Part shown: piece after piece, positions 12,583 through 23,947 of the stretch
Numbering within the stretch: the stretch's first letter is position 1
Layout: each line of letters starts with the position of its first letter
From: Nephromyces sp. MM_2019
Taxonomy: Eukaryota > Apicomplexa > Aconoidasida > Nephromycida
NCBI GenBank assembly: GCA_015657535.1
Contig: JADHZB010002150.1
Location: forward strand, 23,188 to 87,187
Length of the DNA: 64,000 bases
Direction of reading: 5' to 3'
The notes under the pieces: generated by a model
Databases searched by the model: none
Seen by the model: the letters and a program-made list of their open reading frames with translations, nothing else
What the model was told of the DNA's origin: nothing
Translations under genes and position numbers: made by a program

Positions 12583-14043
12583 TTAATCCTTTGAGCTAAT
12601 AAAGGTATCATAGTAATCATCACCTTTGCTGCAAGGTATAATCTTAGTGAAATGATCCCAGTCATATGATCCTTGTTTGCAACATGACCAATATTTTTTC
12701 GAATCTCGAAATATGGGAGAGCCAGGGTGGTGTCTGAAGTTAATAAATGGGAATGAGTTCAAGCTGATGTCTTAGATAAATTCTAAAAAAAATCAAATAG
12801 TTCAGAATAAAAAAATAAGGCTTTCTCCATAACACAAATTATATTGATTAACAAAAGGTATTTGTTTTAATACATGCAACAATCTTCATTATTTTCTTCT
12901 GGATCAAACTCTTTAAAGCAGCCTTTGTTGCTACATATAGCATATCCGTTGGGCAAAATCTATAACGTGGGATAAATAAGTTAAGAATGATTCTCAGAAG
13001 TTTATTAAGTTTAGCTCAATAAAAATAACCAGGTTATAGTAATTAGCAGTCATAGTTATTCAAACCTGGGGGATAAGCTTTTTAGTTTCTTCAATATTGT
13101 TGGTTTTGGGTAATTCTTTAAATGTGGATGTGGCCTATAAGAAAAGCATGGAATTATATACATTTAATTGTTATTGACTGAATTATTATTATTGAGTTTT
13201 GAAAATAATTTGAGGTATTACTATCGCTTCTTGAATTAAGTTTGGTAGTTGATGCGGTGCTGTTGGGGTAGCTTTTGATTTATCAATTAAACTTGCTGGT
13301 TTAATGCTCGAGTGGTAAGCTTCACTACATCCTGTAAGTTTAATTAAAATAGATTTAATATATAGAGTACTAATTGTTTGATGTGTTGTAAAAGTTTATT
13401 CGATTACAGGCCGCACACTTAGATTGGCTGTAAAAATAATGATTTCAATGAGCATTAGTAAATTTTCCAAAGGAGTTCTTATCTTGGTTCATAGATGTAG
13501 GTTATATAAACTTTTCTTAGGTGCATATCTATCTTTGTATTAAATAAATTTATCAGAAAGAAATTGTTAGTAAGTTATAATGGTTTCATGAATGGTGTAA
13601 AGGAAATCCAAAATTTACTTTTTTTATAAAGCTTGAGAATCTTATGATTGATAGATTTTCTATTCAGATATTTTTTAGCTTATAAAGTTATGTTAATAGA
13701 ATTAAATTAAAATTACCCGCAAATTTCATGAATTCGTCCCATTCCCAACTGGTTTTCTGACAACATGGCCATGACTTTAATCCATTTTGGAATACAGGCA
13801 TAGCCTAAACATATTGTTTTAAAATAATTGAATTAATTTACATTCAAAATGATAATCAATAGTCATAATATATTATATGAATCTTCAAATTAGCTTAGTT
13901 ATTAAGAATGACTAATGTTTGACTCTATAAGTAAAGCCTTTAATACAAATACATACTACCTTATGACAGATGCAAGATTTTGGACTATTCGTTTCCTCTA
14001 AGAAAACCTGACCACAACCAGGGTTATAACACTGAACTTTCAT
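12583..14043 (-). CDS. CHORD zinc-binding protein with two CHORD domains
   Basis: RAR1/CHORDC1-type zinc protein; family members act as HSP90 co-chaperones. Six in-phase exons: 13960-14043, 13717-13804, 13222-13331, 13066-13134, 12874-12959, 12583-12733, encoding 195 residues. CHORD 1 starts at residue 1 with CYNPGCGQVF, CICHKAMPVFQNGLKSWPCC, WEWDEFMKFAGC and ends SEAYH. CHORD 2 has ICSNKGCFKEFDP, CCMIHHPGSPIFRDSKKYW, SCCKQGSYDWDHF and PCSKGDD. In the last motif the usual final histidine is replaced by D. A linker of about 60 residues separates the domains. No CS (p23-like) domain follows: the reading frame stops right after CHORD 2, unlike human CHORDC1 and like plant RAR1. Confidence 0.92.
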
Positions 14044-14978
14044 TTTTACAGAGAGGTTTTAGATGATAATTTACTTTATGATTATCCCTGTGAAGAAAGG
14101 TTTCTTCTTATATTTGTACTATCTATAATGGTTGTATTAAAAAATAATTTAGGTCGATCTACGTTAACCATTTGGATGCTATAACACATAATTTATATAT
14201 CAGAAATGTAGATTTGATATCAACATATTTAAATCTATAAATAAATGCACAGCATAATATAAAATAGAATCAAATAAATGATTTTTAAAATGCATGATAT
14301 TGGTATACTTCTTCTACATTATTCAACACTTATTTTGCAATATACATTATTTATATGTTGTATAAATTCAATTAGATATTAACCATCTTAATACTTTATA
14401 TACGTATTGTTGATTATATGTTGCATTTATATAGTATCAATTGTGTATATTTGATGATATAAATGTGTTTGGAATTTACTAAACTTTTCTTTCAGAGTGA
14501 AATAATTTTATAATTCATGAATTGATTTTATTTAAAATAAATTACTATAACTTACCAACTTCGGTTAAATTCATGAGCTCCAATTGCGAAAAGTATTGAA
14601 ATTTAAAACTAAGCCTAATGAAAACTTAATAAGCTATACTACACTTTCTCAGTTGCAATATTTAAAAATATGAACACATTAGTGTATATATAATTACTTT
14701 AGATAAAGACAGTAGCTTAAGTACCCTAACAATTGAATAGCTTCTAAAAACAAATCATCATCCTATTTTATATATAAGAGCAGTGTATGACTTTATTAAA
14801 AATCACACAAGGCTTTTTATAATAAATCATATAAACAAGGAGTATAACTACAAGCAAGCACTCTTCAAACTATCTTGTACAAACTAACGATTAACATTTG
14901 TACATTTCATAAGCTATATTCTCTATCCTCTTAAATTTAATAAAGTACTATTTTTCATGATATATATATTACATAAAG
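14044..14978. other. Divergent intergenic region between CHORD gene and AC19
   Basis: About 0.9 kb of AT-rich spacer between two divergent start codons. It probably carries both promoters. No gene or repeat seen. Confidence 0.55.
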
Positions 14979-15647
14979 ATGATCAAAAAAGAACAAAGAG
15001 ATTTATATAACTCAAGCCAGCTTTCATTTACATTACGAAATGAAGATCACACACTTGGCAATGCTTTAAGATCATTATTGATTAGGTCTCCAGAGGTCGA
15101 ATTTGCAGGATATTCAATGCCTCACCCTACAAAACCAGAAGTTAATCTACGAATCCAAACTACTGGTAAGAGTGAATTAAGAATTCTGTTTAATTAACAA
15201 ACCAACATAAGTATTGCGCTAGTGTTAATTCATTGAAAATTGTAGTACTCAATTCGTTGAGAAGTACTTACACTTTGTCAAAACTCCATACAATTAAGAC
15301 ATAATCTCAGAGTAAATTTAGATATTTGTGAATTTATTTAGCCATGACCTAAGGCTTTAATAATCTTACTTGGACCTACAAAAAGCTGATATTTTTGAAA
15401 TAATTTTATCTCATTTTCTATAATGTTTGTATTGTATAAACTCATATGATAAATCACTACTTGTTTTCTCTTCATAATTTGAATGAATTTTTCGTAATAT
15501 ACTGATTCATTAATTTTTACTTTTTTTTTCTAAGGCAAACCAGCCATAGAAGTACTTCGAACAAGTTTGGACGATTTAAACAGTGTTTGTGATCACCTTC
15601 TAGATATTTATGAAAAGGAAAAGGTCGAATTCGAAAAAAAATTTTAA
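14979..15647 (+). CDS. RPC19: DNA-directed RNA polymerase I/III subunit AC19 (RPAC2)
   Basis: Small alpha-like subunit shared by RNA polymerases I and III, the partner of AC40. Two exons, 14979-15165 and 15535-15647, join in phase (G|GC) into 99 residues. The signature of the family is clear: SFTLRNEDHTLGNALRSLL, EFAGYSMPHPTKPEVNLRIQ and TTGKPAIEVLRTSLDDL. The length is shorter than yeast AC19 (142) and human POLR1D (133) because the N- and C-terminal tails are reduced; the dimerisation core is intact. The 369-nt intron is long for this window. Reading on past the first donor gives a stop within about 10 codons, supporting the splice. Confidence 0.95.
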
Positions 15648-17480
15648 ATTTCTAAGGAATATAGATTAATCTCAATTTGACCTTGAACAAATTTTTAGCA
15701 AACCTTTATCATCAAATTACCAAATTGTACATATAAAATAGTAGAAAATTTTGATCATAAATAAATAATGGGAAAAATACACAGATTTCAAAATAAATAA
15801 GTCTAGTTGCTAATAACAATATTAATATTCATTTAGTTTTAATTAAAGCTTACAATTTTTCCGTTAAAAGACTTTGTGTTCTTAAAATATATCTTTTTTT
15901 ATTTGAAAAGAAATTTGGTATTTATCTTAACTATAGAATTTACAATAAACAATTTAATTAATAATTCAATTAAACTTTAATAGACAAAAAATTGTTTATA
16001 TTAATATAATCTTCAAGTTACTTTGTATAATTGAAAGAATATTCTTCCTAAAAATAAACTAAATACTTTTCATTTTTATGTATAATAATTTAAAACTAGC
16101 TCAAAATCATTATAGCATATATAACACAAAATTGATTAATTAGTTATTGTAGAAATTATCAATTCAAATTTAATACTTTTATCAAAATCTTAAACAACAT
16201 GTCTATAGATGTTAAACTTAACAACTTCAATAGCATGTATAATTGGAATTTAGTAACAATTTTACAAAATAAAAAGGGTGTTTTTCTTAAATTTTTAAAT
16301 AAATATGCAGATACTCTAATTTTCTAGGTTCTTAAGTTAAGATTATATTTTGATACAAAAATTTCTTAATCTTCCTCCTAGGGGTTTTAAAGTCAATATT
16401 TACAATGATTTAGATAAAAATACAATAATTTAACAAGATTTATTCTGGTTTAATTTGATTACGTTAATTATGAGTATAAGTATTTATATATGCATTTATA
16501 GATTAAAAGGTAATTATCATAAATATGTATTAAATAATAGGAAAGTACAATTAGGTCCTCATAAACAAAAAAAGCCGAGGAAAGAGATAAATTTTCATTA
16601 TTTTACTTTAGAGCAAGAAAAAATGAAAATGGAAAACCTTTTAAAAATAAATTAAAGAATTTAAATTATTGGAAAATAGGTTATTTCAGGTAATATAACA
16701 TACGCTATAAAAAAAAGTTATTAATTCCAATTTTCTTAAAAGATAAATTTTTGCTATGGTTAAAGTATTATAAAATAGATTACTTTAAGCTTTAAAATTA
16801 TTCTATGTTGATATGATATAATTAAAAAAAAATCTAACTGCTTATTAGCAGGTTAGAGTTTAAAAAATATATAATCGTGGTATAAATTCCAATGCACTAA
16901 ACATTAAAACTGAGTTTTGTGTAGTTTATTTTTGGGGAAAATTTTACAAGTATTTACTCCATTAAATATGTATACTGAAATCCAATTTAGTTAAAATAAA
17001 TGTAGTATCAAGGGGGGCGTAAAAAACATAAAATTAAGAGATATTTAAAAATTAATCAATTTTAAACACAATGTGTATATGAAAATAGCAAATTCATTAA
17101 GAGTAGTGAATCGGAGGAAAATCATTAAACTAAGATCAAAACAGTAAATCTTCATCATTTAAATAATTAGTACGAATATATAAAATATCCAAATATGTTA
17201 GCTTAATATATATACAGGTGCATTAATTTTATGGAATACCTAATATTAGATTGATAAGTGACAGTATATTAGGTAGAGCATATAGCTTAATGTGCTGCGA
17301 ATTAATGCTATTGTGTGAAAATTCTATAACTTAAAAAAAGAAATTTGTCTGATACCGGTTGCTGGTGTGCTTAGATTTACATAAGAATCGACCGTGACAT
17401 GTTTGTGCTTCGATTTATATGAAGAATAAGTTCTATTTCGTTATGTTGACTGTATGTTTTAATATTTTTGAACTCTAGAG
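15648..17480. other. Convergent intergenic region, no gene seen
   Basis: About 1.8 kb of very AT-rich sequence between the AC19 stop and the stop of the next minus-strand gene. An ORF at 16455-16655 (66 residues, lysine- and isoleucine-rich) has no recognisable motif and I do not call it. A G7 run lies near 17011-17017. Confidence 0.55.
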
Positions 17481-20400
17481 TTAGGAGGCCTTGAAAGCCC
17501 ACTCTGATTGTGAATTTGCTTTAGTTCCTAGTTGTGGGGTATTGTGATTGTCTTGATTATTATTATTATCGTAATTGGTATAGTGTGGTCGATTATGAGT
17601 ATTGTTTATACGCTTTTGCTTGGAAAAATTAGATTTTGTTTTGATGTTATTTTGACCTCGTTGGTGAAAGTTTTTCATTTCGTGGTGTGGTTCTTGGGTG
17701 CTATTATAGGATTTCCTGAAATTGCGGTCATATGTCTGACCATTGTTTCTATTGGGCTTGGTTGAATTGAAGAATGGTGCTTCATCTGTGCTAGGGGTAA
17801 CTCCTTTGTAATTTTGCGATGGAACGAATCCATGATTATTATTAAATGGAACAGTGTTACCATGTTGTGACTGGTAATACGTAGTGTCATAAGTTTCGGC
17901 TGCATTACCAACTGGCTGTAAATAATAAGGCCTGGCTTCGATTTTTAAATTAGAGTGATTGGCCATTCTTCTTGGATTTTGTGGTCCAGACAAAGGAAGA
18001 GTAGGAGCTAGGGGATATCCAGTGTGTCTTGGTGAATTGGTTAGAGTTTGATTAATATTCATGTTCGCTGGGTAGGTTGGAGTTTCATATGGTGCACTAA
18101 TCATAGCTGTTGAAGATGAAGCAGGGTAATAATGGAGAGTACTAGGCCCCGTGTGATGTTCATGAATATTCGTGGAGTTTATTGATTGCATTGGGACAGC
18201 TTGAGTAATATAATAATTTTCTTGTAAAGGATATCCTTGACTATAAGGGGTTGGGGAGTGATGAGGGGCTAAGAGGTGGTGATTAAGTATTGAAACGGGG
18301 CTAGATGAGCTGGGTTTGTGATTATGGGAGTCATATTGGATTCCATGGAGGGCCATGTAATTTGTATTGTTCATATTAATGTTGGAGGGATGATTTTGAT
18401 TTACGTTGATAGATGATACCAGATTAGAGGTGTTGTAATAAGGATAATTGGCATTATAGTTTGCGTTGTTATGTGGTATTGCACTTGAAAAAGATTGCAA
18501 ACCAGAAGAAAAGCTTGCTTGATTATTGTAGTCAATGTTATCCACAATCTCTGTTACTGTATCTAAATTATTTTTTGTAGTTTGACTCTCTTCTTCATGT
18601 ATACTCTTTTCAGTGGTCGAGGAGCTGTATTGAGTTTCTGTTCTGGGGTTATTAGAAGGTTTAGTTTCATTTAAGTTCTCAATCTTAGTATATTCATAAT
18701 CTGCCAATAAACTGTTAGAGGATAGGTAATTGTGGGCACTTTCTGATGGTAAGGTGGGTAGAAGGTGTTTGGGTACATCAGCCGATGGCAAATTTGTTAT
18801 TTCAGGATTGAAAGATTCATCAACAATTTTGGAAGGTCTTGTTGCTAATTGTCCTTCAGCTTGATTTTGTATGTGCTCTTTGGGATTTACTGTTACATCA
18901 GATGAATCGTTATTAATTGATTGATAATCAAGGTTCTCACTTGTCGTATTTGTGTTAAAGCTAGTGTATTGGACTCTCTCATTATGATTTTGAAGGTTAT
19001 GTAGTTCTAAATTAGTTCCAGTTTCTTCTGAGTTTTGTAAAAATTCTGTATCACTTTGTTGAGTTTCAGCATTTTGAACTTGTGTATTTTCCAAGCCATA
19101 TGATAATGATTCATTTTGATTATTAAATTTTGTTTCCAAAAAGGCTGAGTTTTCTTGAGAGTGGCTTGGCCCGACTTCATGAATTAATGTTTGTTTATTG
19201 CTGTGCACATCATCAGGATTCGATGAAGGCTCCACAGTTGGACGGGCTTCAGTTTGTGAATTTGATTCCATCACTGAAGGCACCATAAAATTTATAGCAT
19301 AAGCAATCTCTTCGAAGTTAAGTGGAGAATACCCAATATTCATGTTCAAGGGTTTATTATTTGAATGTTGTGTAGTAGTAGAAAGATAAAGTGGCCTAGT
19401 TGTGTTTGGAAAACAATTTAATTCTGAGACAGGATCAGTATCAAGGTTTGATTCTGCAACTTTCCCTTTTGAGGAAATATATTCTCCATTAACTACGTTA
19501 TCTATAGTCGTAGTAGCAGTCTCTAATGAAGATAAGGAATTATCAACGATTTCAGGTACCCTTTGGTCAAATAGGTCGAAAGAGTCAATTTTTATTTCAG
19601 AAGTAGCTGAATGTGGTTCTAATGATTTAAATCCTGTGGTAAAAATATTGTCTTCATGTTTAAATTTCGTTAAAGGTTGAGCGAATGTGACAGAATTTTT
19701 AATATCTGAAATATCATCAATAACATCTACATTTCCAAACTTTATCTTGGCAACATTGTTAAAGGTAATGTTATAAGGATTTTGAAATGCATTTGTGTAA
19801 GCAGGGCTAGGTTGTTTCATAAGGCCATTCCTCTCTGATGGCTGAGTACTCTCACTTTTTGTAATGTCAATTTTATCGAAATGGTCATTATCAGTTTTAT
19901 CAGTAAAATTGGGTGCATGAAGTTTGTATTTAAACTTACACATGTTATGTTGTAATGTTTTACCTTGTTTATAAGAAGCTATGGAAGATTCTTGATGGTT
20001 TTCCTCTAGGATATGATTTATTAGTGAAGTCAATAATGATTTGTTGTTAATCAAGTAATTGTTTAAAGATTCATGGGTAACAAAATTATTCTCAAGGATA
20101 TTTTGATTGTTCAAGAAGCTTTCAAAATGGTGAGCTGAGTCTAAAAACATTTGATCAATATCATTTGGCATGATTTGATTTTTATGACGAGAGTAATTTT
20201 TGGATATAAATTTAAAATCGCAGATTGATTCAAAGGTTTTAGCTAAATTTTTCATAAAGTTAGAGGTCTCAGAGGAATTACTTTGTGTTAATTTAACATT
20301 GTTTAAATTCTCTTCGGTAGATGTTAAATCAATATAAGTAGAAATAAAAAATCCTGAACAAACCAATTTAGCTAATTGTATAAGGGTTGTTATAGTTTCT

Positions 20401-20765
20401 TTGCTCTTTTCTTCTTGCTCACTTAAAGATATGCGTCTTATTTCTTGTAATTCCTTAAGAAGGAGTTGTGTGTTGAATTTGGTTTCAATAAGTTTATATT
20501 GCTCAGTATTCAATTCCATACCATTTTTGTGTTTTTCCTCAGTAGAAGCGATTTGCTTTAGCTTCTTTTCATACTTTCTAATCCTTTTTGATACAACAGA
20601 ATAAGCAGTTTCTTTGTTTTCATATTTCCAATGGGAGATATTCTGTGAAAATGATACATCATTAATAGAAATTTTTGAGTCTTTTTGTGTTTGAGGATCA
20701 TCGATGTTTTTGAAGTTTTGCTGCACAGTGTTGTAAAGTTGCTTAGAGGCCTTAGCTTTACCCAT
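17481..20765 (-). CDS. Large low-complexity protein with caprin-like N-terminal coiled coil
   Basis: Single-exon ORF of 1094 residues, unusual among its intron-rich neighbours. Residues about 60-125 are a charged coiled coil with the pattern EKKLKQI..., NGMELNTEQYKLIETK and LLKELQEIRRI. This resembles the first helical region of caprin, where a basic coil is followed by a G/E-L-N-x-(E/D)-Q step. The rest (about 150-1000) is low complexity, rich in N, S, T, H and P, with no predicted globular domain. The C-terminal 90 residues turn basic (NFRKSYNSTQ, NFHQRGQNNIKTKSNFSKQK) with many N and Y residues, as in RNA-binding tails. I infer a cytoplasmic RNA-granule protein. The caprin link is tentative; the coding call is not. 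Confidence 0.85.
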   Translation of the reverse strand: MGKAKASKQLYNTVQQNFKNIDDPQTQKDSKISINDVSFSQNISHWKYENKETAYSVVSKRIRKYEKKLKQIASTEEKHKNGMELNTEQYKLIETKFNTQLLLKELQEIRRISLSEQEEKSKETITTLIQLAKLVCSGFFISTYIDLTSTEENLNNVKLTQSNSSETSNFMKNLAKTFESICDFKFISKNYSRHKNQIMPNDIDQMFLDSAHHFESFLNNQNILENNFVTHESLNNYLINNKSLLTSLINHILEENHQESSIASYKQGKTLQHNMCKFKYKLHAPNFTDKTDNDHFDKIDITKSESTQPSERNGLMKQPSPAYTNAFQNPYNITFNNVAKIKFGNVDVIDDISDIKNSVTFAQPLTKFKHEDNIFTTGFKSLEPHSATSEIKIDSFDLFDQRVPEIVDNSLSSLETATTTIDNVVNGEYISSKGKVAESNLDTDPVSELNCFPNTTRPLYLSTTTQHSNNKPLNMNIGYSPLNFEEIAYAINFMVPSVMESNSQTEARPTVEPSSNPDDVHSNKQTLIHEVGPSHSQENSAFLETKFNNQNESLSYGLENTQVQNAETQQSDTEFLQNSEETGTNLELHNLQNHNERVQYTSFNTNTTSENLDYQSINNDSSDVTVNPKEHIQNQAEGQLATRPSKIVDESFNPEITNLPSADVPKHLLPTLPSESAHNYLSSNSLLADYEYTKIENLNETKPSNNPRTETQYSSSTTEKSIHEEESQTTKNNLDTVTEIVDNIDYNNQASFSSGLQSFSSAIPHNNANYNANYPYYNTSNLVSSINVNQNHPSNINMNNTNYMALHGIQYDSHNHKPSSSSPVSILNHHLLAPHHSPTPYSQGYPLQENYYITQAVPMQSINSTNIHEHHTGPSTLHYYPASSSTAMISAPYETPTYPANMNINQTLTNSPRHTGYPLAPTLPLSGPQNPRRMANHSNLKIEARPYYLQPVGNAAETYDTTYYQSQHGNTVPFNNNHGFVPSQNYKGVTPSTDEAPFFNSTKPNRNNGQTYDRNFRKSYNSTQEPHHEMKNFHQRGQNNIKTKSNFSKQKRINNTHNRPHYTNYDNNNNQDNHNTPQLGTKANSQSEWAFKAS

Positions 20766-23127
20766 GATATTTCAGTTTTACTAATTAAGAAAATTGTTGG
20801 GTATTAGTATCTTTTATGCGTCTACCTGAACTGATTTTAGGGTAGGGTTGGTGATGGCTGGGAGTATTTCAGAAGAAATAAACCAATCTTAAATTCAATT
20901 CAGAATTGGCTGGCAGGAGTACATAAATATTCTTGTTGAATTGATTTTTACAAATCGGACAAAAATATAAGTGGAGTTAGGACTTGGATGTGAGCTAACA
21001 GGTATAGTGCATATGCGTGTAAAAATACTTTTGCTTTGGGATCCATAAATTAGAATAGGTTATTAGCTTTGGTTCCTTATGAATGATTCTTATTGAGACT
21101 GTATATCTTGGTTGATTATGTTCGATCTTGATAGGTGCACTTCGAAGCAGATTCTAGATATATTTTTTCTGAGGTGGTTTTCCATTATTATAGTTGAAAT
21201 GTAATAACGGTTGACCCTGCTTTCAAATACAAATGAGTGAAGGATATACCCATTGAGGCTAATAATAAGAGTTAGACCTGAATTGAAAATTATGTTGACA
21301 ATGTGGAACTCTTATCAAAGAAGTTTTAAAATTTCGCCCATGAGGATAATTTCTGAAGTTTATATCTGTTTCAAAGATTTCAGAATATATTGTATGTAAT
21401 AGAATACCATAGTACTATATATAGAAGTGTTGTAGCAATGTTTCATGTGGATAAACGGGAGTTAGGGTTCCCTTCAAATAAATATAGAAATCGTTAATAC
21501 TAGAATAGAAAAGTGATAATGCCAAAATGCATACTTTTAAAAGCTAGCAAAAGGGGAAATTTTTGCTTTAACAGTGTGTTTCAATTAATAAAAGAAAAAT
21601 ATACTATGAAAACAGATATTTATTGCTAAACTTTTTTTAAGAATAAAATAAGTTAATTAGTATTGTATGATGAGTAAGAATAATCAAGATTCGAATTGTG
21701 AGTTGAAAACAATACAACTTTGCTTCCTCACAAATATACGCAAATAAAAAAGGCACACTCACGAACAATTTTATTTGTTGAACAAATTATAACAAACGTA
21801 CAAGTATAACCAATTACTTCCAGCAATCTTAATGACTCGTTTGTAGTGAAAACGGAGTGCTGATACGTTAAATCACTATAATTTGAGCAGTAGATAATTA
21901 ACTACTCAAGGGTCTAATTAATTACTTCAAAGTTCGCTGTAGCAGGTGGTCAACGTTTTTAATTTAGGCACCACATCAACAATTTGTGCATTTCTATTAT
22001 AACTTCAGTAAGGAGCTAAATTTTTCAATATATATATAAAGGAGAAAATTTACAAAGAATATTAAAATTAGATTTTAGATATTTAAATGCTGGCATATAT
22101 CCAACCCAAATTCTCAAGGCTAATAACGTTTAAGATTCTTAGGTCTATTTAACAAATTCCAAAATGATTGTAAATATGTGTATTTTATCAATTCATTTTG
22201 TGTAGTGATAGGTATAAACACCTGACTTGGAAATCTAGGCTCACATTTGTAAAGCAATGCAAAGCATTTCATCCAGTTCTTAATTTTTATTTTGAATTTT
22301 TATATTGCTGAAATGAAAATTGAACCTTGAACTTTGAGCATCTCAAACGAATTGAAGCTGCTTTTATAAGTTCACCCCATTGCTTCGTAATCCCCTCATT
22401 CATAAATTTTTATAATTCAGGCTATTCGCATAAATTTTTAATAATACTTAAATGATGGGGAAAATTTACCAAGAATAGATTATTATGACATTGATTAGAG
22501 TTTCAAAAATCTCTAAATAATCAATTTTGATCAATTACAATTTTGCTACACTATTGTTAATGAGATGAAGAATTATAAGTGTTGGGAGTTGGTTGACAAT
22601 TTTACAATACTTTTGAAAATTTAATTTAGCTAGTATTGTTAATTATTTATATATTGGTTTTTATATTATAAACTTAGTGTTTTTTACTTAGCGAGAGCAA
22701 TGAAACTTAACAATTACTTCTATTCCTAAATATCAATGTGAAAGAAAGCATAAATCAATTTTCTTGTAGTACTAAGAACATAGAGAAATTGGCTTAGATA
22801 GCTGTAATTGAAAAGCTTATAAATAAGTTCTAATAATTCCAGACATTTTTTGTTATGATTAAATTCATTCTAAAAATTTTAAAGTGTTGTGCGTTTAAGA
22901 TGAGTAAAATATAATTATTTTATGATAAGATTTAATACTTAAGTATGAAATTCATAAAGGTAATTGTATAATAATGACTACCCAGGTGAGGAATAATAGG
23001 CTAAATATGTTTTTTAGTGGATACCAAGTTTTATTTAAAATTGATTTATGCAGCAATTAAGAAAGTGTTATAATTCATGGAGATTCTATTATTTTACTAT
23101 CTTAACTAGTTTCGAGAGTTCCAACTT
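20766..23127. other. Intergenic region, no gene seen
   Basis: About 2.4 kb between the start of the 1094-residue gene and the stop of the RRM gene, both on the minus strand. It must contain the promoter of the former. I found no exon chain, tRNA or repeat array. Confidence 0.5.
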
Positions 23128-23795
23128 TTATCTATTATCTTTTGGAAATCTAGCTCTATCTAATTTTGTTAGTAAGGGCCTGTTGGAGCTTGTTACGCAA
23201 TCATCTTGATTGTCAATAAACAACGTAATCCTCCTAATAATGAACTCAAATAAAAATACGTTAATGGACACCTTATAAAAGCCAAAATGTAGGACATACT
23301 TTCCATTAATAAGGCAATTTCTTCTTTTTTTTATAGTATTCTCGAGTGCGGCTTGATTGATACAGTACATATATGCCTGCCCATTGAATTTTCCACTAGT
23401 GTCTGAGTGGTAAAACAGGATGATTTAATTCAGTTATTTAGTATGATATCCATCATTGTTCTACCTGTCATAAATTCTATTGGTGAAGCTCTTTCTGTAT
23501 CAACATCACACCCTTCAAAAAAAGTTAGAATTTCTTTTATGCTTACATTGTAAGGAAGCCCCTATGAAATATAAAAAGTTGAGGAATTCAAGATTGAGGT
23601 TTATATGTTTTAGATATAGAGGCAAGAAATTATCAGAAAATTTACTTTAATAAGAAGTCTCGGTGATAGGGATGAACGCTCCTGATTTCCAGTGAAAGGA
23701 CTTTTAGTGGAGTAAAATTTACAAGCCTTTTGAGTTACCTGATGCTTGTTTTTTACAAGAAAATTCCGTAAATTGAATACTTTAATCAGTGTCAT
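23128..23795 (-). CDS. Small single-RRM protein, probably mitochondrial
   Basis: Four exons in phase, 23646-23795, 23465-23561, 23300-23402 and 23128-23233, give 151 residues. Residues 1-34 (MTLIKVFNLRNFLVKNK ... CKFYSTK) are basic, lack acidic residues and look like a mitochondrial presequence. From about residue 46 follows an RRM of the quasi-RRM (GRSF1/hnRNP F-H/ESRP) style: RLLIKGLPYNVSIKEILTFF, then DTSGKFNGQAYMYCINQAAL, then IKKRRNCLINGKRITLF. The protein ends about 30 residues after the domain. Human GRSF1 has three such domains and handles mitochondrial RNA; here there is one. Function in mitochondrial RNA processing is inference. Confidence 0.8.
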
Positions 23796-23947
23796 TGATG
23801 TAGATGATGAGTATAAAGAGATTCTATTTATTTATAGTATAGATAGAATCCAGCTCTGTAATTACATTGAATTTTGTATTCATATAGGAAATTTTTTTGA
23901 ATAATATCTTTCAAATTTGATAATCAAATTCGAAGCCAGGATTCACA
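23796..23947. promoter_or_regulatory. Compact bidirectional promoter region
   Basis: Only 152 bp separate the start codons of the minus-strand RRM gene and the plus-strand LCCL gene. All 5' UTR and core promoter elements of both must fit here or overlap. No specific element recognised. Confidence 0.5.

Noticed and set aside
16455..16655. 66-codon plus-strand ORF
   Set aside because: No motif, no splice partners, lies in a convergent AT-rich spacer.
17532..19680. ORFs on the plus strand and in other frames across the 1094-residue gene
   Set aside because: Shadows of the long minus-strand frame.
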